The notes: generated by a model from the sequence alone, not told the origin. Positions 51,650-60,479 are shown, counted from the first letter of the stretch. The stretch: DNA of 64,000 nt from Flavobacteriales bacterium (GCA_016700415.1 CP065018.1:1116001-1180000), one strand, 5' to 3'. A program made the numbers and translations.

Positions 51650-52095
51650 ATTCCGAAGCTCACGTCGTCGTTCAGTTCGTTCACGTCGTCGCGCTGGTGG
51701 GGAAAATGCTCGCGGAGCTGCTCGCCGAGCCGTTCCACTCCGGCGCACAGGCCTTCGCAGAAACGGTCCTGCTTGAAATCCTCCAGGATCAGGTCCAGCA
51801 CACCGTGCCAATAATCATCGCCCAGTTTGGCGTGGATGGCCACATCACCGATCACGGCCACCTTCCGCCCGGGAATGCTCACATAGATCAGCACGCCGTT
51901 GCGGTCCTTCGTCCTGGCCATCCCGAGGTCGTCGAAGACGAAGGCCGCGTGATCGAGCACATCCTCCATGATGGCCACGTCGAGGTGTACGCGGATCTCG
52001 CCACTGGTGCGCTTCTCCGCGGCACGGACGGCATCACGTACCCGGCCCAGCTCCTCGGCCGTAAGCCACTCCTCGATGTCCACCCGCTGCTTCAC
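51646..52095 (-). CDS. Short TPM-domain protein without signal peptide
   Basis: The 149-residue protein is a TPM domain (RVRDAVRAAEKRTSGEIRVH; NGVLIYVSIPGRKVAVIGD) followed by a helical, acidic end. It lacks a signal peptide and membrane helix, unlike its neighbour. Such short TPM proteins usually sit between lemA and the Gly-rich TPM gene. It overlaps both neighbours by 4 bp (ATGA), indicating tight coupling. Confidence 0.85.
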   Translation of the reverse strand: MKQRVDIEEWLTAEELGRVRDAVRAAEKRTSGEIRVHLDVAIMEDVLDHAAFVFDDLGMARTKDRNGVLIYVSIPGRKVAVIGDVAIHAKLGDDYWHGVLDLILEDFKQDRFCEGLCAGVERLGEQLREHFPHQRDDVNELNDDVSFGI

Positions 52096-52679
52096 TTGCC
52101 GAAGTCGATGTCGGGTGCGGTATCAGTGCCTTCTTGCGCCGTGAAGTAACCTTTCTCGGTAAAGCCGAAGATGCCCGCGAGGAAATTGTTGGGGATCTGC
52201 TTGATCTTGGAGTTGTATGCCCGTGCCAGGTCGTTGAACTTGCGGCGCTCCACGCCGATGCGGTTCTCCATGCCCTCGTACTGCGCTTGGAAATCGCGGA
52301 AGGCCGTAGTGGTCTTCAGGTCGGGGTAGCGTTCCACGGTGACCATGAGGCGGCTGAGCGCGCCGGTGAGCTGCTGCTGGGCCTGCTCGAACTGCGCCAT
52401 CTTCTCCGGAGTAAGGTCATTCGCGTTCAGCTGGATGCTGGTGGCCTTGGCGCGGGCGTTGATCACGTCGGTAAGGGTGGTCTTCTCGAAATCCGCCGAG
52501 CCCTTGATGATCTCCACGATGTTCTTCGTCTTGTCAGCACGCAACTGGTATGCGTTCTCCACGTTGCTCCATTGGGCTTTCACGCCCTCGTCCATGCCCA
52601 CCATGCCCCGTTGGAAGCTGATGGCCCAGAGAACGACGGCGGCAATGGCCACGAGAATGATGATGGTGGAACGTTTCAT
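52092..52679 (-). CDS. LemA-family membrane-anchored protein
   Basis: The 195-residue protein has an N-terminal membrane helix (TIIILVAIAAVVLWAISFQ) and a helical-bundle periplasmic domain with the family pattern AQWSNVENAYQLRADKTKNI, RYPDLKTTTAFRDFQAQYEG and RKFNDLARAYNSKIKQIPNN. It is first in the operon with two TPM proteins and a TerB/DnaJ protein. ATG 52679 is preferred to the longer frame because it starts the membrane helix; a CATCTTTG promoter-like box lies at 52710-52717. Confidence 0.93.
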   Translation of the reverse strand: MKRSTIIILVAIAAVVLWAISFQRGMVGMDEGVKAQWSNVENAYQLRADKTKNIVEIIKGSADFEKTTLTDVINARAKATSIQLNANDLTPEKMAQFEQAQQQLTGALSRLMVTVERYPDLKTTTAFRDFQAQYEGMENRIGVERRKFNDLARAYNSKIKQIPNNFLAGIFGFTEKGYFTAQEGTDTAPDIDFGK

Positions 52680-52709
52680 GTTCAAGGATCGCAGGGTTGA
52701 TGATCCGTA

Positions 52710-52717
52710 CAAAGATG
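52710..52717 (-). promoter_or_regulatory. Putative -7 box CATCTTTG of the lemA operon
   Basis: Matches TAnnTTTG at 7 of 8 on the minus strand, 30 nt before the LemA ATG. Confidence 0.45.
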
Positions 52718-52805
52718 CACGGCTTGCCGGAACCGGCCATCAGGATCAGGGTGAACGGTCGGAGAAAGTGAATAGCGGTGTGTGGAGCGACCGCTTAGGT
52801 TGAAC

Positions 52806-52832
52806 CGCAACGCTCGCAACGGACGCAACGGG
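52806..52832. repeat. CGCAACG 9-nt tandem repeat
   Basis: CGCAACGCT, CGCAACGGA and CGCAACGGG in a row in the spacer between lemA and the RAYT gene. Confidence 0.6.
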
Positions 52833-52900
52833 AACAATGGCTACCGTATCGAAGGTCCGCTGGCCGAGCAGTGCATTCCGTTGGGCATTCGTTGAGAGCG

Positions 52901-53446
52901 TTAAACCAACTCCACCTTGACCAAGCCATTTCCATTGGCATAGTCGATCGCGGAGCTGTGCAAATAGTGTTCGGGCAGCCTAACAAAGTGTGCCTTCACC
53001 GGGTTGTTATGGATGTAATCGATCACATTGGTCCTGTGTTCAACATCTTCGATCAGCACGGCATGACTGTCGTCCTCCCAGAGTTTGAACTCATCGGATC
53101 GGGCTACTTGTCGTGCCCGGAAAGCCATCCTGTCAAGAAGCCAGTGGCGCCTGCTTTCTATCCCGGTCTGAATGTGTTCGCGGATCGAGCGTGAGGTGAA
53201 TTTCTTCAGGTCCCGTGTAATATCGCTCAGCCGAAAACCCTCACGCGCATAACCCAATAGGTGCAGGTGATTGGACATGAGCACCCAAGCATTGATCGAA
53301 AACCCCTTGTTGGCGACACAAAAGTTGAGCGAATCCACGACGATCGCCATGTGCTCCTTGCGTGTGAACACATCCATCCAATCGATCACGGTGAACGTGA
53401 GGAAATAAAGATCGTTTTGACGATGGATGCGGTAGGCTTCGCCCAT
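52901..53446 (-). CDS. REP-associated tyrosine transposase (RAYT)
   Basis: The 181-residue protein is an IS200/IS605-like HUH nuclease of the Y1 type: LYFLTFTVIDWMDVF at the start, AWVLMSNHLHLLGYA (the HUH-like His-x-His), a helical middle with the DITRDLKKFTSRSI pattern, and DYIHNNPVKAHFV at the end. RAYTs are single-copy domesticated transposases thought to spread REP palindromes. Palindromic hairpins of REP type lie directly upstream (53504-53592), supporting the assignment. It appears intact. Confidence 0.92.
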   Translation of the reverse strand: MGEAYRIHRQNDLYFLTFTVIDWMDVFTRKEHMAIVVDSLNFCVANKGFSINAWVLMSNHLHLLGYAREGFRLSDITRDLKKFTSRSIREHIQTGIESRRHWLLDRMAFRARQVARSDEFKLWEDDSHAVLIEDVEHRTNVIDYIHNNPVKAHFVRLPEHYLHSSAIDYANGNGLVKVELV

Positions 53447-53503
53447 GGTCGGAAATTAAATACATAATCCCGATCGGAGATCGGCTTCCCGTCCGGTCGC
53501 GTC

Positions 53504-53592
53504 TGAGACGCCGACCGAGATCCGAGAACCCTCCATCGGCCGCCATCGGACACGTCTCCGACGTGTCCGGCCGGGAAAAGCGTCTCTGACGC
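53504..53592. repeat. Three REP-like hairpins next to the RAYT gene
   Basis: GCGTCTGAGACGC near 53504-53516. CGGACACGT/ACGTGTCCG near 53546-53570 with a CTCCG loop. GCGTCTCTGACGC near 53580-53592. The words are related (GTCTC/GAGAC, GACGC) and have the size expected of RAYT targets. Confidence 0.65.
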
Positions 53593-54527
53593 TAAAATAT
53601 CCCCACCTCCTCCCCGCGCCCGTCGATCCGCGCGCGGTACATGCCGGTGCAGTTGAAGTCCAGCACGATGTGCCCGTGTTTGTCCACGGCGATCAGGCCG
53701 CCCTCGCCGTCCAGCGGTGGCAGTTTTTCATGCACCACGATGTGCACCGCTTCTTCCAGCGAAAGGCCCTTGTAGGCCATCAACGCGTGAACGTCGTGAG
53801 CGGCCACGGCACGCAGGAAAGCCTCGCCATTGCCGGTGCAGCTGATGGCGCAGGTGGCGTCATTGGCGTATGTGCCGGCACCGATCACCGGGCTGTCGCC
53901 GATGCGTTGCCAGCGTTTGTTCGTCATGCCGCCGGTGCTGGTGGCGGCCGCCAAGTGGCCTTGCGCGTCAAGCGCCACGGCACCTACCGTCCCGAATTTC
54001 TTTTCGCCCGCGCTGTGGTCCAAGCGTACTTCGGCACTGCCGCGCACCTCCTGCCATTGGTCGTGGCGCAGTTGGTCGAAGAAATATTCGTCGTCCTCCA
54101 GTTCCACTTTCTGTTCGTGCGCGAATTCGAAAGCACCGCGCCCGCCGAGCATCACATGGCCGCTCTTCTCCATCACCAAGCGCGCTAGGCCAACGGGGTT
54201 CTTCACGTTCCCCACGCCGGCCACGGCACCCGCGCGCAGGTCGCTGCCTTGCATGATCGCGGCGTCCATCTCGTGCGTGCCACCCGCTGTGAAAACAGCA
54301 CCACGCCCTGCATTGAACAGCGGTGTGTCCTCCAGCACGCGCACGGCGGCCTCCACGGCATCCAATGCGCTTCCGCCGGCAGTGAGCACGGCATGGCCGC
54401 GCCGGACAGCGGCGGAGAGCGCGCCTCGATAAGCACTTTCTTTCTCCGGCGTCAAGGCCGAAGGGTCCAACGTGCCCGCGCCCCCGTGGACGGCAATGGC
54501 CACAGGGCTGTGAGCAGCGGACATCAC
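53592..54527 (-). CDS. Isoaspartyl peptidase/L-asparaginase (Ntn hydrolase)
   Basis: The 311-residue protein is a plant-type asparaginase precursor: VAIAVHGGAGTLD at the start, FNAGRGAVFTAGGTHEMDAA, and the autocleavage site FGTVGAVALD, with Thr180 as the nucleophile of the beta subunit after self-processing. GGMTNKRWQRIGDSPVIGAG and CTGNGEAFLR are also conserved. There is no signal peptide. It degrades isoaspartyl dipeptides and possibly asparagine. Its ATG overlaps the stop of the DUF4920 gene. Confidence 0.93.
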   Translation of the reverse strand: MMSAAHSPVAIAVHGGAGTLDPSALTPEKESAYRGALSAAVRRGHAVLTAGGSALDAVEAAVRVLEDTPLFNAGRGAVFTAGGTHEMDAAIMQGSDLRAGAVAGVGNVKNPVGLARLVMEKSGHVMLGGRGAFEFAHEQKVELEDDEYFFDQLRHDQWQEVRGSAEVRLDHSAGEKKFGTVGAVALDAQGHLAAATSTGGMTNKRWQRIGDSPVIGAGTYANDATCAISCTGNGEAFLRAVAAHDVHALMAYKGLSLEEAVHIVVHEKLPPLDGEGGLIAVDKHGHIVLDFNCTGMYRARIDGRGEEVGIF

Positions 54528-55006
54528 TCTTTGATCAGCACGCCGTCCGCCTCGAACGTCCAGCTCATCTCCGGCTCGGTGATCGCGGCGATCTCCTCCT
54601 TGCTCTTGCCGGCGTCCTCCGCATAGTGCTGCAGCATGGCCACGCTGGTCACGTCCTTCTTGGCGCGGCCTTGCATCACCACTTCCTTGCCTTCCAGGCC
54701 TTTGGTGGGCACGAAGAAGCCATAGTCACGGAAGCGGACCTTCATGGAAGACCCGTCGGCCATCTTCACGTCCATCCAGCAGCCTTTCTTGCCGCAGCTT
54801 TCAATGATCTCCGTCGTCACCTTGGTCGCGAGGGAATCCATCTCGGCGGCAGCTTTCGTGAATTCGGCCATGGTGATGGCACCGTCCGCGGTGATGGCAT
54901 CGCCGTAGCTGACATAATCGCCTTTTTGGACTGCAGGGCTGGCGGAATCCTGTGCGCAAACGGTAAGTGCGGCCGGCGCGAGGAGGAGGAAAAGTAGGTG
55001 CTTCAT
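54524..55006 (-). CDS. Exported DUF4920-type protein
   Basis: The 160-residue product has a signal peptide (MKHLLFLLLAPAALTVCAQ). The mature protein has a DUF4920-like pattern: SYGDAI, then ESCGKKGCWMDVKMADGSSM and VRFRDYGFFVPTKGLEGKEV. The CGKKGCW stretch suggests a metal- or thiol-related site. Function unknown. A TATCTTCG promoter-like box lies 18 nt before the ATG, and the gene overlaps the isoaspartyl peptidase gene by 4 bp. Confidence 0.85.
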   Translation of the reverse strand: MKHLLFLLLAPAALTVCAQDSASPAVQKGDYVSYGDAITADGAITMAEFTKAAAEMDSLATKVTTEIIESCGKKGCWMDVKMADGSSMKVRFRDYGFFVPTKGLEGKEVVMQGRAKKDVTSVAMLQHYAEDAGKSKEEIAAITEPEMSWTFEADGVLIKE

Positions 55007-55024
55007 GGGGATTGTTTGGGTCCG

Positions 55025-55032
55025 CGAAGATA
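55025..55032 (-). promoter_or_regulatory. Putative -7 box TATCTTCG
   Basis: On the minus strand, 18 nt before the DUF4920 gene ATG; same word and same distance as before the OmpA lipoprotein gene. Confidence 0.5.
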
Positions 55033-55140
55033 GCTCCTCCCGGTGTCCCGCACTGAATGTCTCACGTAGCGGACACTGAGCGGGATTCCGTAGCTGGCTT
55101 TCAGCACTCCGTGTCCGCTTCGCGAGAGTGACACTCCGAG

Positions 55141-55148
55141 TACTTTCG
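55141..55148 (+). promoter_or_regulatory. Putative -7 box TACTTTCG, 4 nt before ATG
   Basis: Matches TAnnTTTG at 7 of 8. The ATG of the M13 peptidase follows after 4 nt, implying a leaderless mRNA, as for the aminotransferase at 32124. Confidence 0.45.
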
Positions 55149-55152
55149 CACC

Positions 55153-57201
55153 ATGCACCACCATTTTCCCCTCTCCATCCTGCTGCTCCTCGCCGCTTGC
55201 GGCACCTCCACCGACACCAAGCAGGCGGAGGCCCCGCCGCGCGCCGACCTCCTCGCCTCCCACATCGACAGCACGGTGAACCCCGGTGACGACTTCTTCG
55301 ATTTCGCCAACGGAGGCTGGATCCAGGCCAACCCGATCCCCGGCACCGAATCCGCCTGGGGCATCGGCAACTTGATCGTGGAGGAACTGCGGGAGAAGAC
55401 CCGCAGCATCAACGAGGAAGCCGCCAAGGCCAATGCCGCCAACGGCTCCGACCAGCAGAAGATCGGCGACTTCTGGTCCACCGGCATGGACAGCGCCAAA
55501 GCCGATCGGCTGGGCACTACGCCGCTGATCGACCTGCTCCGGCAGATCGATGGGATCACCAATGCGAAGGACGCATTCACCGTGGCCGGCGTTTTGAACC
55601 GCGCCGGTGCGGACGTCCTCTACAGTGGTAGCGTGGACCAAGACCCCAAGAACAGCGAGAAGATGGCGGTGAGCCTGTGGCAGGGCGGCCTCGGCCTACC
55701 GGACCGCGACTACTACTTCAACAACGAGGCGGGCGTGGCCAAGAACCGCGCCGCCTATCCGGGCCACATCGCCCGTATGCTGCGCTTCCTCGGGCAGGAC
55801 AGCGCCACTGCGGCCAAAGACGGAGCCGCCGTGATGGCCTTCGAAACCGCGCTCGCCAAGAAGAGCCGAACGCTGGACCAGCAACGTGATCCCTACGCCA
55901 ACTATAACAAGATGGCCGTAGGCGGTAAGCTCCGCCAGACCACACCGCACATGGACTGGCGCGCCCTTTTAGACAGCTACGGCCTCCAAAAATGTGACAC
56001 GGTGATCGTGGGCCAGCCGGAATTCCTCGCCGCCGTGGACGGTCTGTTGCAGACCACGTCCGTGCCCACCCTTAAGAACTATTTCCGCTATCACCTGCTC
56101 TCCGCCTTCGCGGGCAACCTCAGCAGCCCCATCGACCAGGAGGACTTCAACTTCTACGCCACGAAGCTCTACGGACAGGAACAACAGCGCCCGCGTTGGA
56201 AGCGGGTCATCAACGAGGAAGGCGGCTCCATTGGGATGATCGTGGGCAAGGTCTTCGTGAAGGACTACTTCCCCGAGCGCTCCAAAAAGCGCTATGACGG
56301 CTTGGTGGAAGCGATCCGCAGCGCCTACCGCGAGCGCATCAAGAACCTGGACTGGATGAGCGACCCCACCAAGGAAAAAGCCTTGGAAAAACTCAACACC
56401 ATGACCAAGAAAGTGGGCTATCCCGACGTGTGGAAGGACTACAGCACGCTGAAGATCGACACCGTGAGCTATGCCGCCAACGTGCTGGCCGCCAACCGCT
56501 GGCACTTCGACGATGAGATGGGCAAATGGGGCAAGCCGGTGGACCGCACCGAATGGGATATGACGCCCCAGACCTACAACGCCTACTACAACCCCAGCAA
56601 CAACGAGATCGTACTGCCCGCCGGCATCTTCATGCTGCCCGGCCTGCCGGATTCCCTGGCGGACGACGCCATGGTCTACGGTTATGCAGCCGCCAGCACC
56701 ATCGGGCACGAGATCACCCACGGCTTCGACGATGAAGGCCGCCAGTCCGATGCCAAAGGGAACCTCGCACCCTGGTGGACCCCGGAGGACAGTGCCCACT
56801 TCACACAACGGGCCGAGGTGATGGCCAAGCAGTTCGACACCTACGAGCCGATCCCCGGCATCCACATCAACGGCCATGCCACCTTGGGTGAGAACATCGC
56901 CGACTTCGGCGGCATCCAGCTGGGCCTTGACGCGTTCAAGAAGACCAACGAGTACAAGAGCGGCAAAAAGATCGCGGGGTACACGCCGTTGCAGCGCTAC
57001 TTCTTGGGCTACGCGCTGGGATGGCTGGGCCACCAGAAAGAGGAAAGCCTTCGCAGCCGCCTGCTCAGCGACGTCCACAGCCCCGGAAAATACCGCGTGA
57101 ACGGACCCTTCGCAAACGTGCCGGAATTCTACGAGGCTTTCAACATCAAGGAAGGCCAGCCGATGTGGCGTGCGGACAGCGTGCGGGTAAAGATCTGGTG
57201 A
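55153..57201 (+). CDS. M13-family (neprilysin-like) zinc metallopeptidase lipoprotein
   Basis: The 682-residue protein starts with a lipoprotein signal (LSILLLLAACG) and then the M13 pattern: PGDDFFDFANGGWIQANPIP at the start of the mature domain, YYNPSNNEIVLPAGI, the zinc motif HEITHGFDDEG (first His near 519), and GENIADFGG with the third ligand Glu near 580. It is expected to cleave small peptides at the periplasmic or outer face of the envelope. The length fits the family. The transcript may be leaderless. Confidence 0.95.
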   Translation: MHHHFPLSILLLLAACGTSTDTKQAEAPPRADLLASHIDSTVNPGDDFFDFANGGWIQANPIPGTESAWGIGNLIVEELREKTRSINEEAAKANAANGSDQQKIGDFWSTGMDSAKADRLGTTPLIDLLRQIDGITNAKDAFTVAGVLNRAGADVLYSGSVDQDPKNSEKMAVSLWQGGLGLPDRDYYFNNEAGVAKNRAAYPGHIARMLRFLGQDSATAAKDGAAVMAFETALAKKSRTLDQQRDPYANYNKMAVGGKLRQTTPHMDWRALLDSYGLQKCDTVIVGQPEFLAAVDGLLQTTSVPTLKNYFRYHLLSAFAGNLSSPIDQEDFNFYATKLYGQEQQRPRWKRVINEEGGSIGMIVGKVFVKDYFPERSKKRYDGLVEAIRSAYRERIKNLDWMSDPTKEKALEKLNTMTKKVGYPDVWKDYSTLKIDTVSYAANVLAANRWHFDDEMGKWGKPVDRTEWDMTPQTYNAYYNPSNNEIVLPAGIFMLPGLPDSLADDAMVYGYAAASTIGHEITHGFDDEGRQSDAKGNLAPWWTPEDSAHFTQRAEVMAKQFDTYEPIPGIHINGHATLGENIADFGGIQLGLDAFKKTNEYKSGKKIAGYTPLQRYFLGYALGWLGHQKEESLRSRLLSDVHSPGKYRVNGPFANVPEFYEAFNIKEGQPMWRADSVRVKIW

Positions 57202-57604
57202 GCCCCTTCTCAGGGATCATTCTGGTCGCGGGTATATTTCTTCATCGTTGGCTAACCACCGACGGCTCCATAGCAGCATCTGCTTCAAGCACGCGACCGC
57301 TTGGATGCGGTGCTCATTGAGAGCGGCCGAATTCAGGTTCTTGGAGCCGTTTGTTCTCAAGCAAAGGCATGATCCAAGGATCGCGCCGATCCGTCGACAC
57401 ATGTATGCCGGGTCAATAGTGTGTTCATCATGTCGATCCATCCTAGGCCAGGACAGTTCCAGATCCCATGTTCACGTGTTGATAATTCCAGATCTCACCG
57501 CGTTCAAAATGGAGTTCGGGGCGATTTATTTTTGTTGCAAGCGCCCATAGTGAAACCACTCTCGGTGCAGATCAAAAAACTTCACCACAACACCGTCCTA
57601 TCGT
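57202..57604. other. 403-nt spacer, lower GC, no gene recognised
   Basis: Holds a promoter-like TATTTTTG (57527-57534) for the next gene. Two overlapping opposite-strand frames (74 and 100 codons) cross it but match nothing I know, and neither has a credible start. The GC content is lower than in neighbouring genes, so it may be a decayed gene. Confidence 0.5.
57527..57534 (+). promoter_or_regulatory. -7 box TATTTTTG
   Basis: An exact TAnnTTTG match, 70 nt before the ATG of the T9SS type A cargo gene. Confidence 0.5.
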
Positions 57605-58495
57605 ATGAAAACGATCACTACTCCCCTTGCCTGCCTGATCCTTTCCTCCCTTTCGGCACAGGTCACCATTCAATACTCCGACTTGAGCGCGTTCGGCGCA
57701 GCCACCGATATGCACCAGATGACGGCACCGGCCGCGCTCCCGACCCTCAGCGACGGCAGCAACCAGACCTGGGACCTCAGCGGCATCACGCTCCAGAACA
57801 TCGGCACCTTGAATTTCAATACTGCGTTGGGCACACCGTACGCCAGCACCTATCCCAACGCGAATTGGGTATGGGCGCAAAATGTCACCGGGGTGGGCAC
57901 CTCGTACACCTACCTCACCATTGCTGCAAGCGGCATTGACGTGGTGGCCCGGAACGTGCCTTTCTCCACGGTGAACTACTCCGACCCTTCCCGCGTAATG
58001 CAATTTCCGCTGGCATACGGCGGGGTCTTTTCCGACCCGTACGTGAACGATAACGGGAGCGGCACGGTGGTCTGGACCTATTCCGGGCACGGCACCGCGA
58101 TAACCCCGTTGGGTACTTTTCCAGATGTGGCGAAGCTTGTGAGCAACGAGGGCGACCTGCTGCTTTGGAACACCGACCCGCTCTATCCCATCTTGATCGA
58201 CGACGGGGACAACACGCTCTTCTTCGCCCAGAACAACGTGGGGATCGCCGAACAAGCTGATGCTTCGGTGCTCACATATCCCAATCCGTGCCACAACCGG
58301 ATCACCTTGGCTGGCACTTCGCCCGGTAGCAAATGGATCATCTTGGACGACCAAGGACGCAACGTTGCCCAAGGAAGCCTTGTGGCAACGGGGACGGACA
58401 CGCGGGTTGACGTGAGCGCGCTTGTCGCGGGGCACTATACGATCGTTTTGAACGACAACAGTCGTCCGCGGCATTCCGGCTTTATCAAGCAATAA
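57605..58495 (+). CDS. Secreted protein with T9SS type A sorting domain
   Basis: The 296-residue protein has a signal peptide (TTPLACLILSSLSAQ), a beta-rich central domain of unknown function, and a C-terminal domain of about 75 residues (LTYPNPCHNRITLAG; ILDDQGRNVAQGSL; VSALVAGHYTIVLNDNS). That is the type A Por secretion tail (PNP motif, then the G-x-Y strand). It should be exported through the same T9SS as the adhesins at the left end. The activity of the central domain is unknown. Confidence 0.85.
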   Translation: MKTITTPLACLILSSLSAQVTIQYSDLSAFGAATDMHQMTAPAALPTLSDGSNQTWDLSGITLQNIGTLNFNTALGTPYASTYPNANWVWAQNVTGVGTSYTYLTIAASGIDVVARNVPFSTVNYSDPSRVMQFPLAYGGVFSDPYVNDNGSGTVVWTYSGHGTAITPLGTFPDVAKLVSNEGDLLLWNTDPLYPILIDDGDNTLFFAQNNVGIAEQADASVLTYPNPCHNRITLAGTSPGSKWIILDDQGRNVAQGSLVATGTDTRVDVSALVAGHYTIVLNDNSRPRHSGFIKQ

Positions 58496-58662
58496 CAAGC
58501 GCACGGCCCTCGGCCCCGGCGGCGTTGGGGAATTCCGGGAAAACGGAGGAGCGTTCCGCCCCCCTTCCTCCTGAAAGAATGCCAACATCCTCCGGCCCAT
58601 TCCGCTTTGGCCCGCATCTTTGCGGACCTGCCGCACACAACTGAAGAGGTGTCGGCCATTGC

Positions 58663-60474
58663 ATGAGCGACATCATCCGTCTCCTCCCCGACCATGTGGC
58701 GAACCAGATCGCTGCGGGCGAGGTGGTGCAGCGCCCGGCCAGCGTGGTGAAGGAGCTGCTGGAGAACAGTGTGGACGCGGGCGCAACGCAGATCACCGTG
58801 GTGGTGAAGGACGCAGGGCGCACGTTGATCCAAGTGACGGACGACGGACAAGGCATGAGCCCCACCGATGCGCGCACGAGCTTCGAGCGCCATGCCACCA
58901 GCAAGATCCGGCAGGCGGAAGAGCTACAGACAATCCGCACCAAGGGCTTCCGGGGCGAGGCGCTGGCCAGCATCGCGGCCATCGCGCAGGTGGAATTGAA
59001 AACACGGCAGGCCGACCACGAGCTGGGCACGCGGGTGCTGATCGAAGGCAGCCGGGTGCAGGCACAGGAGGCGGTGGCCTGTCCGGTGGGCACCTCATTG
59101 CATGTGCGGAGCCTGTTCTACAACGTGCCGGCGCGGCGCCAGTTCCTCAAGAGCGACCCGGTGGAGATGAAGCATGTGATCGAGGAGGTCCAGCGCGTGG
59201 CATTGGCGCATCCGGGCATCCGCTTCCGCTTGCTGCACAACGAGCAGGAGCTGTTCCACCTGGAACCGGGGAACGAGCGGCAGCGCATTGTCCACATCTT
59301 CGGCCGCAAGCATGACGAGCGCTTGGTGCCGGTGGAAGAAGCCACGGAATTCCTTCGCGTGGAGGGCTTTATCACCAAACCGGAATTCGCCAAGCGCAGC
59401 CGTGGAGAGCAGTACTTCTTCGTGAACCGCCGCTTCATCCGCAGCCCTTACTTGGAACATGCCGTGCGGCGCGCCTACGAGGAGCTGATCGCGCGCGACA
59501 ACTACCCCGGCTGGTTCCTCTTTTTGGAACTTGACCCGTCGTGGATCGACATCAACATCCATCCGACGAAGACGGAGATCAAGTTCCGCGACGACCGCGC
59601 CGTGTATGCGATCGTGCATGCGGCCGTGCGGCGCGCTTTGGGGAGGCACAACCTCACGCCGAGCATCGACTTTGAGCCGGAGCCCGCGTTGCTGATGGGT
59701 GCCATGAGCAGCGGCCCCGTGCAGGGCGAACCGCCGATCTCCTCCGGGCGTTGGCGGCCCACGGACCTGCCGCCGCACACCTCTTCCGCTGGCTGGCAAC
59801 AACTGTTCGACCTGGGCGGCCCCCGGGTGACGCAGCATGATGAGCGCCTGCCGGGCACAGCGCCCACGGAGGAGGTACTGCCCACCCGCGAGTTGGGCGA
59901 GTGGAACAACCACCGCCCGGTGTTCCAACTGCTGGGCCGCTACATCCTGGCGCAGTTGAAGAGCGGCTTCGTGGTGGTGGACCAGCAACGGGCACTGGAG
60001 CGGATCATGTACGAGCGGGCGATGCGCAGCTTGGAGAAAGGCAGTGGCACCAGCCAGGCGCAGCTCTTCCCGGTGACGATGGAATTGAGCGCGCCGGACC
60101 ATGCGTTGCTGCTGGCGATCCTGCCGGAGCTGCACGCTTTGGGTTTCCAGGTGGAACCGTTGAGCGGGCGCAGCGTGGCGGTGAACGGCATGCCGGCGGA
60201 AAGCGGCGCGGACGACCCGGCGGAGCTGCTGGGCCAACTGCTGGAACAGGTCCACAACGAACGCGGCTCGCTGAAGGCCGAGCGCCATGCCACCCTCGCG
60301 CGGGGCATGGCCCGCAGCGCGATGAACCAGCCGGTGAAGGTGCTGGGGAGCGTGGAGATGCACGACCTCATCGACCGCCTCTTCGCCTGCGAAATGCCTT
60401 ACTTCACACCGGGCGGAAAACCGGTCCTGATCACCTACGGGCTGAAGGAGCTCGATGAACGTTTTGAACGCTGA
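58663..60474 (+). CDS. mutL: DNA mismatch repair protein MutL
   Basis: The 603-residue protein has the GHKL ATPase domain (IRLLPDHVANQIAAGEVVQR, PASVVKELLENSVDAGA, DDGQGMSPTDA, TKGFRGEALASIAAI) and a C-terminal dimerisation domain from about 410. The motif corresponding to the endonuclease site reads DQQRALERIMYE near 439, so the usual DQHA is DQQR; nicking activity cannot be assumed from this. It couples MutS to downstream repair steps. A CATCTTTG box lies at 58615-58622. The rhomboid gene follows 5 nt after its stop. Confidence 0.95.
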   Translation: MSDIIRLLPDHVANQIAAGEVVQRPASVVKELLENSVDAGATQITVVVKDAGRTLIQVTDDGQGMSPTDARTSFERHATSKIRQAEELQTIRTKGFRGEALASIAAIAQVELKTRQADHELGTRVLIEGSRVQAQEAVACPVGTSLHVRSLFYNVPARRQFLKSDPVEMKHVIEEVQRVALAHPGIRFRLLHNEQELFHLEPGNERQRIVHIFGRKHDERLVPVEEATEFLRVEGFITKPEFAKRSRGEQYFFVNRRFIRSPYLEHAVRRAYEELIARDNYPGWFLFLELDPSWIDINIHPTKTEIKFRDDRAVYAIVHAAVRRALGRHNLTPSIDFEPEPALLMGAMSSGPVQGEPPISSGRWRPTDLPPHTSSAGWQQLFDLGGPRVTQHDERLPGTAPTEEVLPTRELGEWNNHRPVFQLLGRYILAQLKSGFVVVDQQRALERIMYERAMRSLEKGSGTSQAQLFPVTMELSAPDHALLLAILPELHALGFQVEPLSGRSVAVNGMPAESGADDPAELLGQLLEQVHNERGSLKAERHATLARGMARSAMNQPVKVLGSVEMHDLIDRLFACEMPYFTPGGKPVLITYGLKELDERFER

Positions 60475-60479
60475 CGAAC

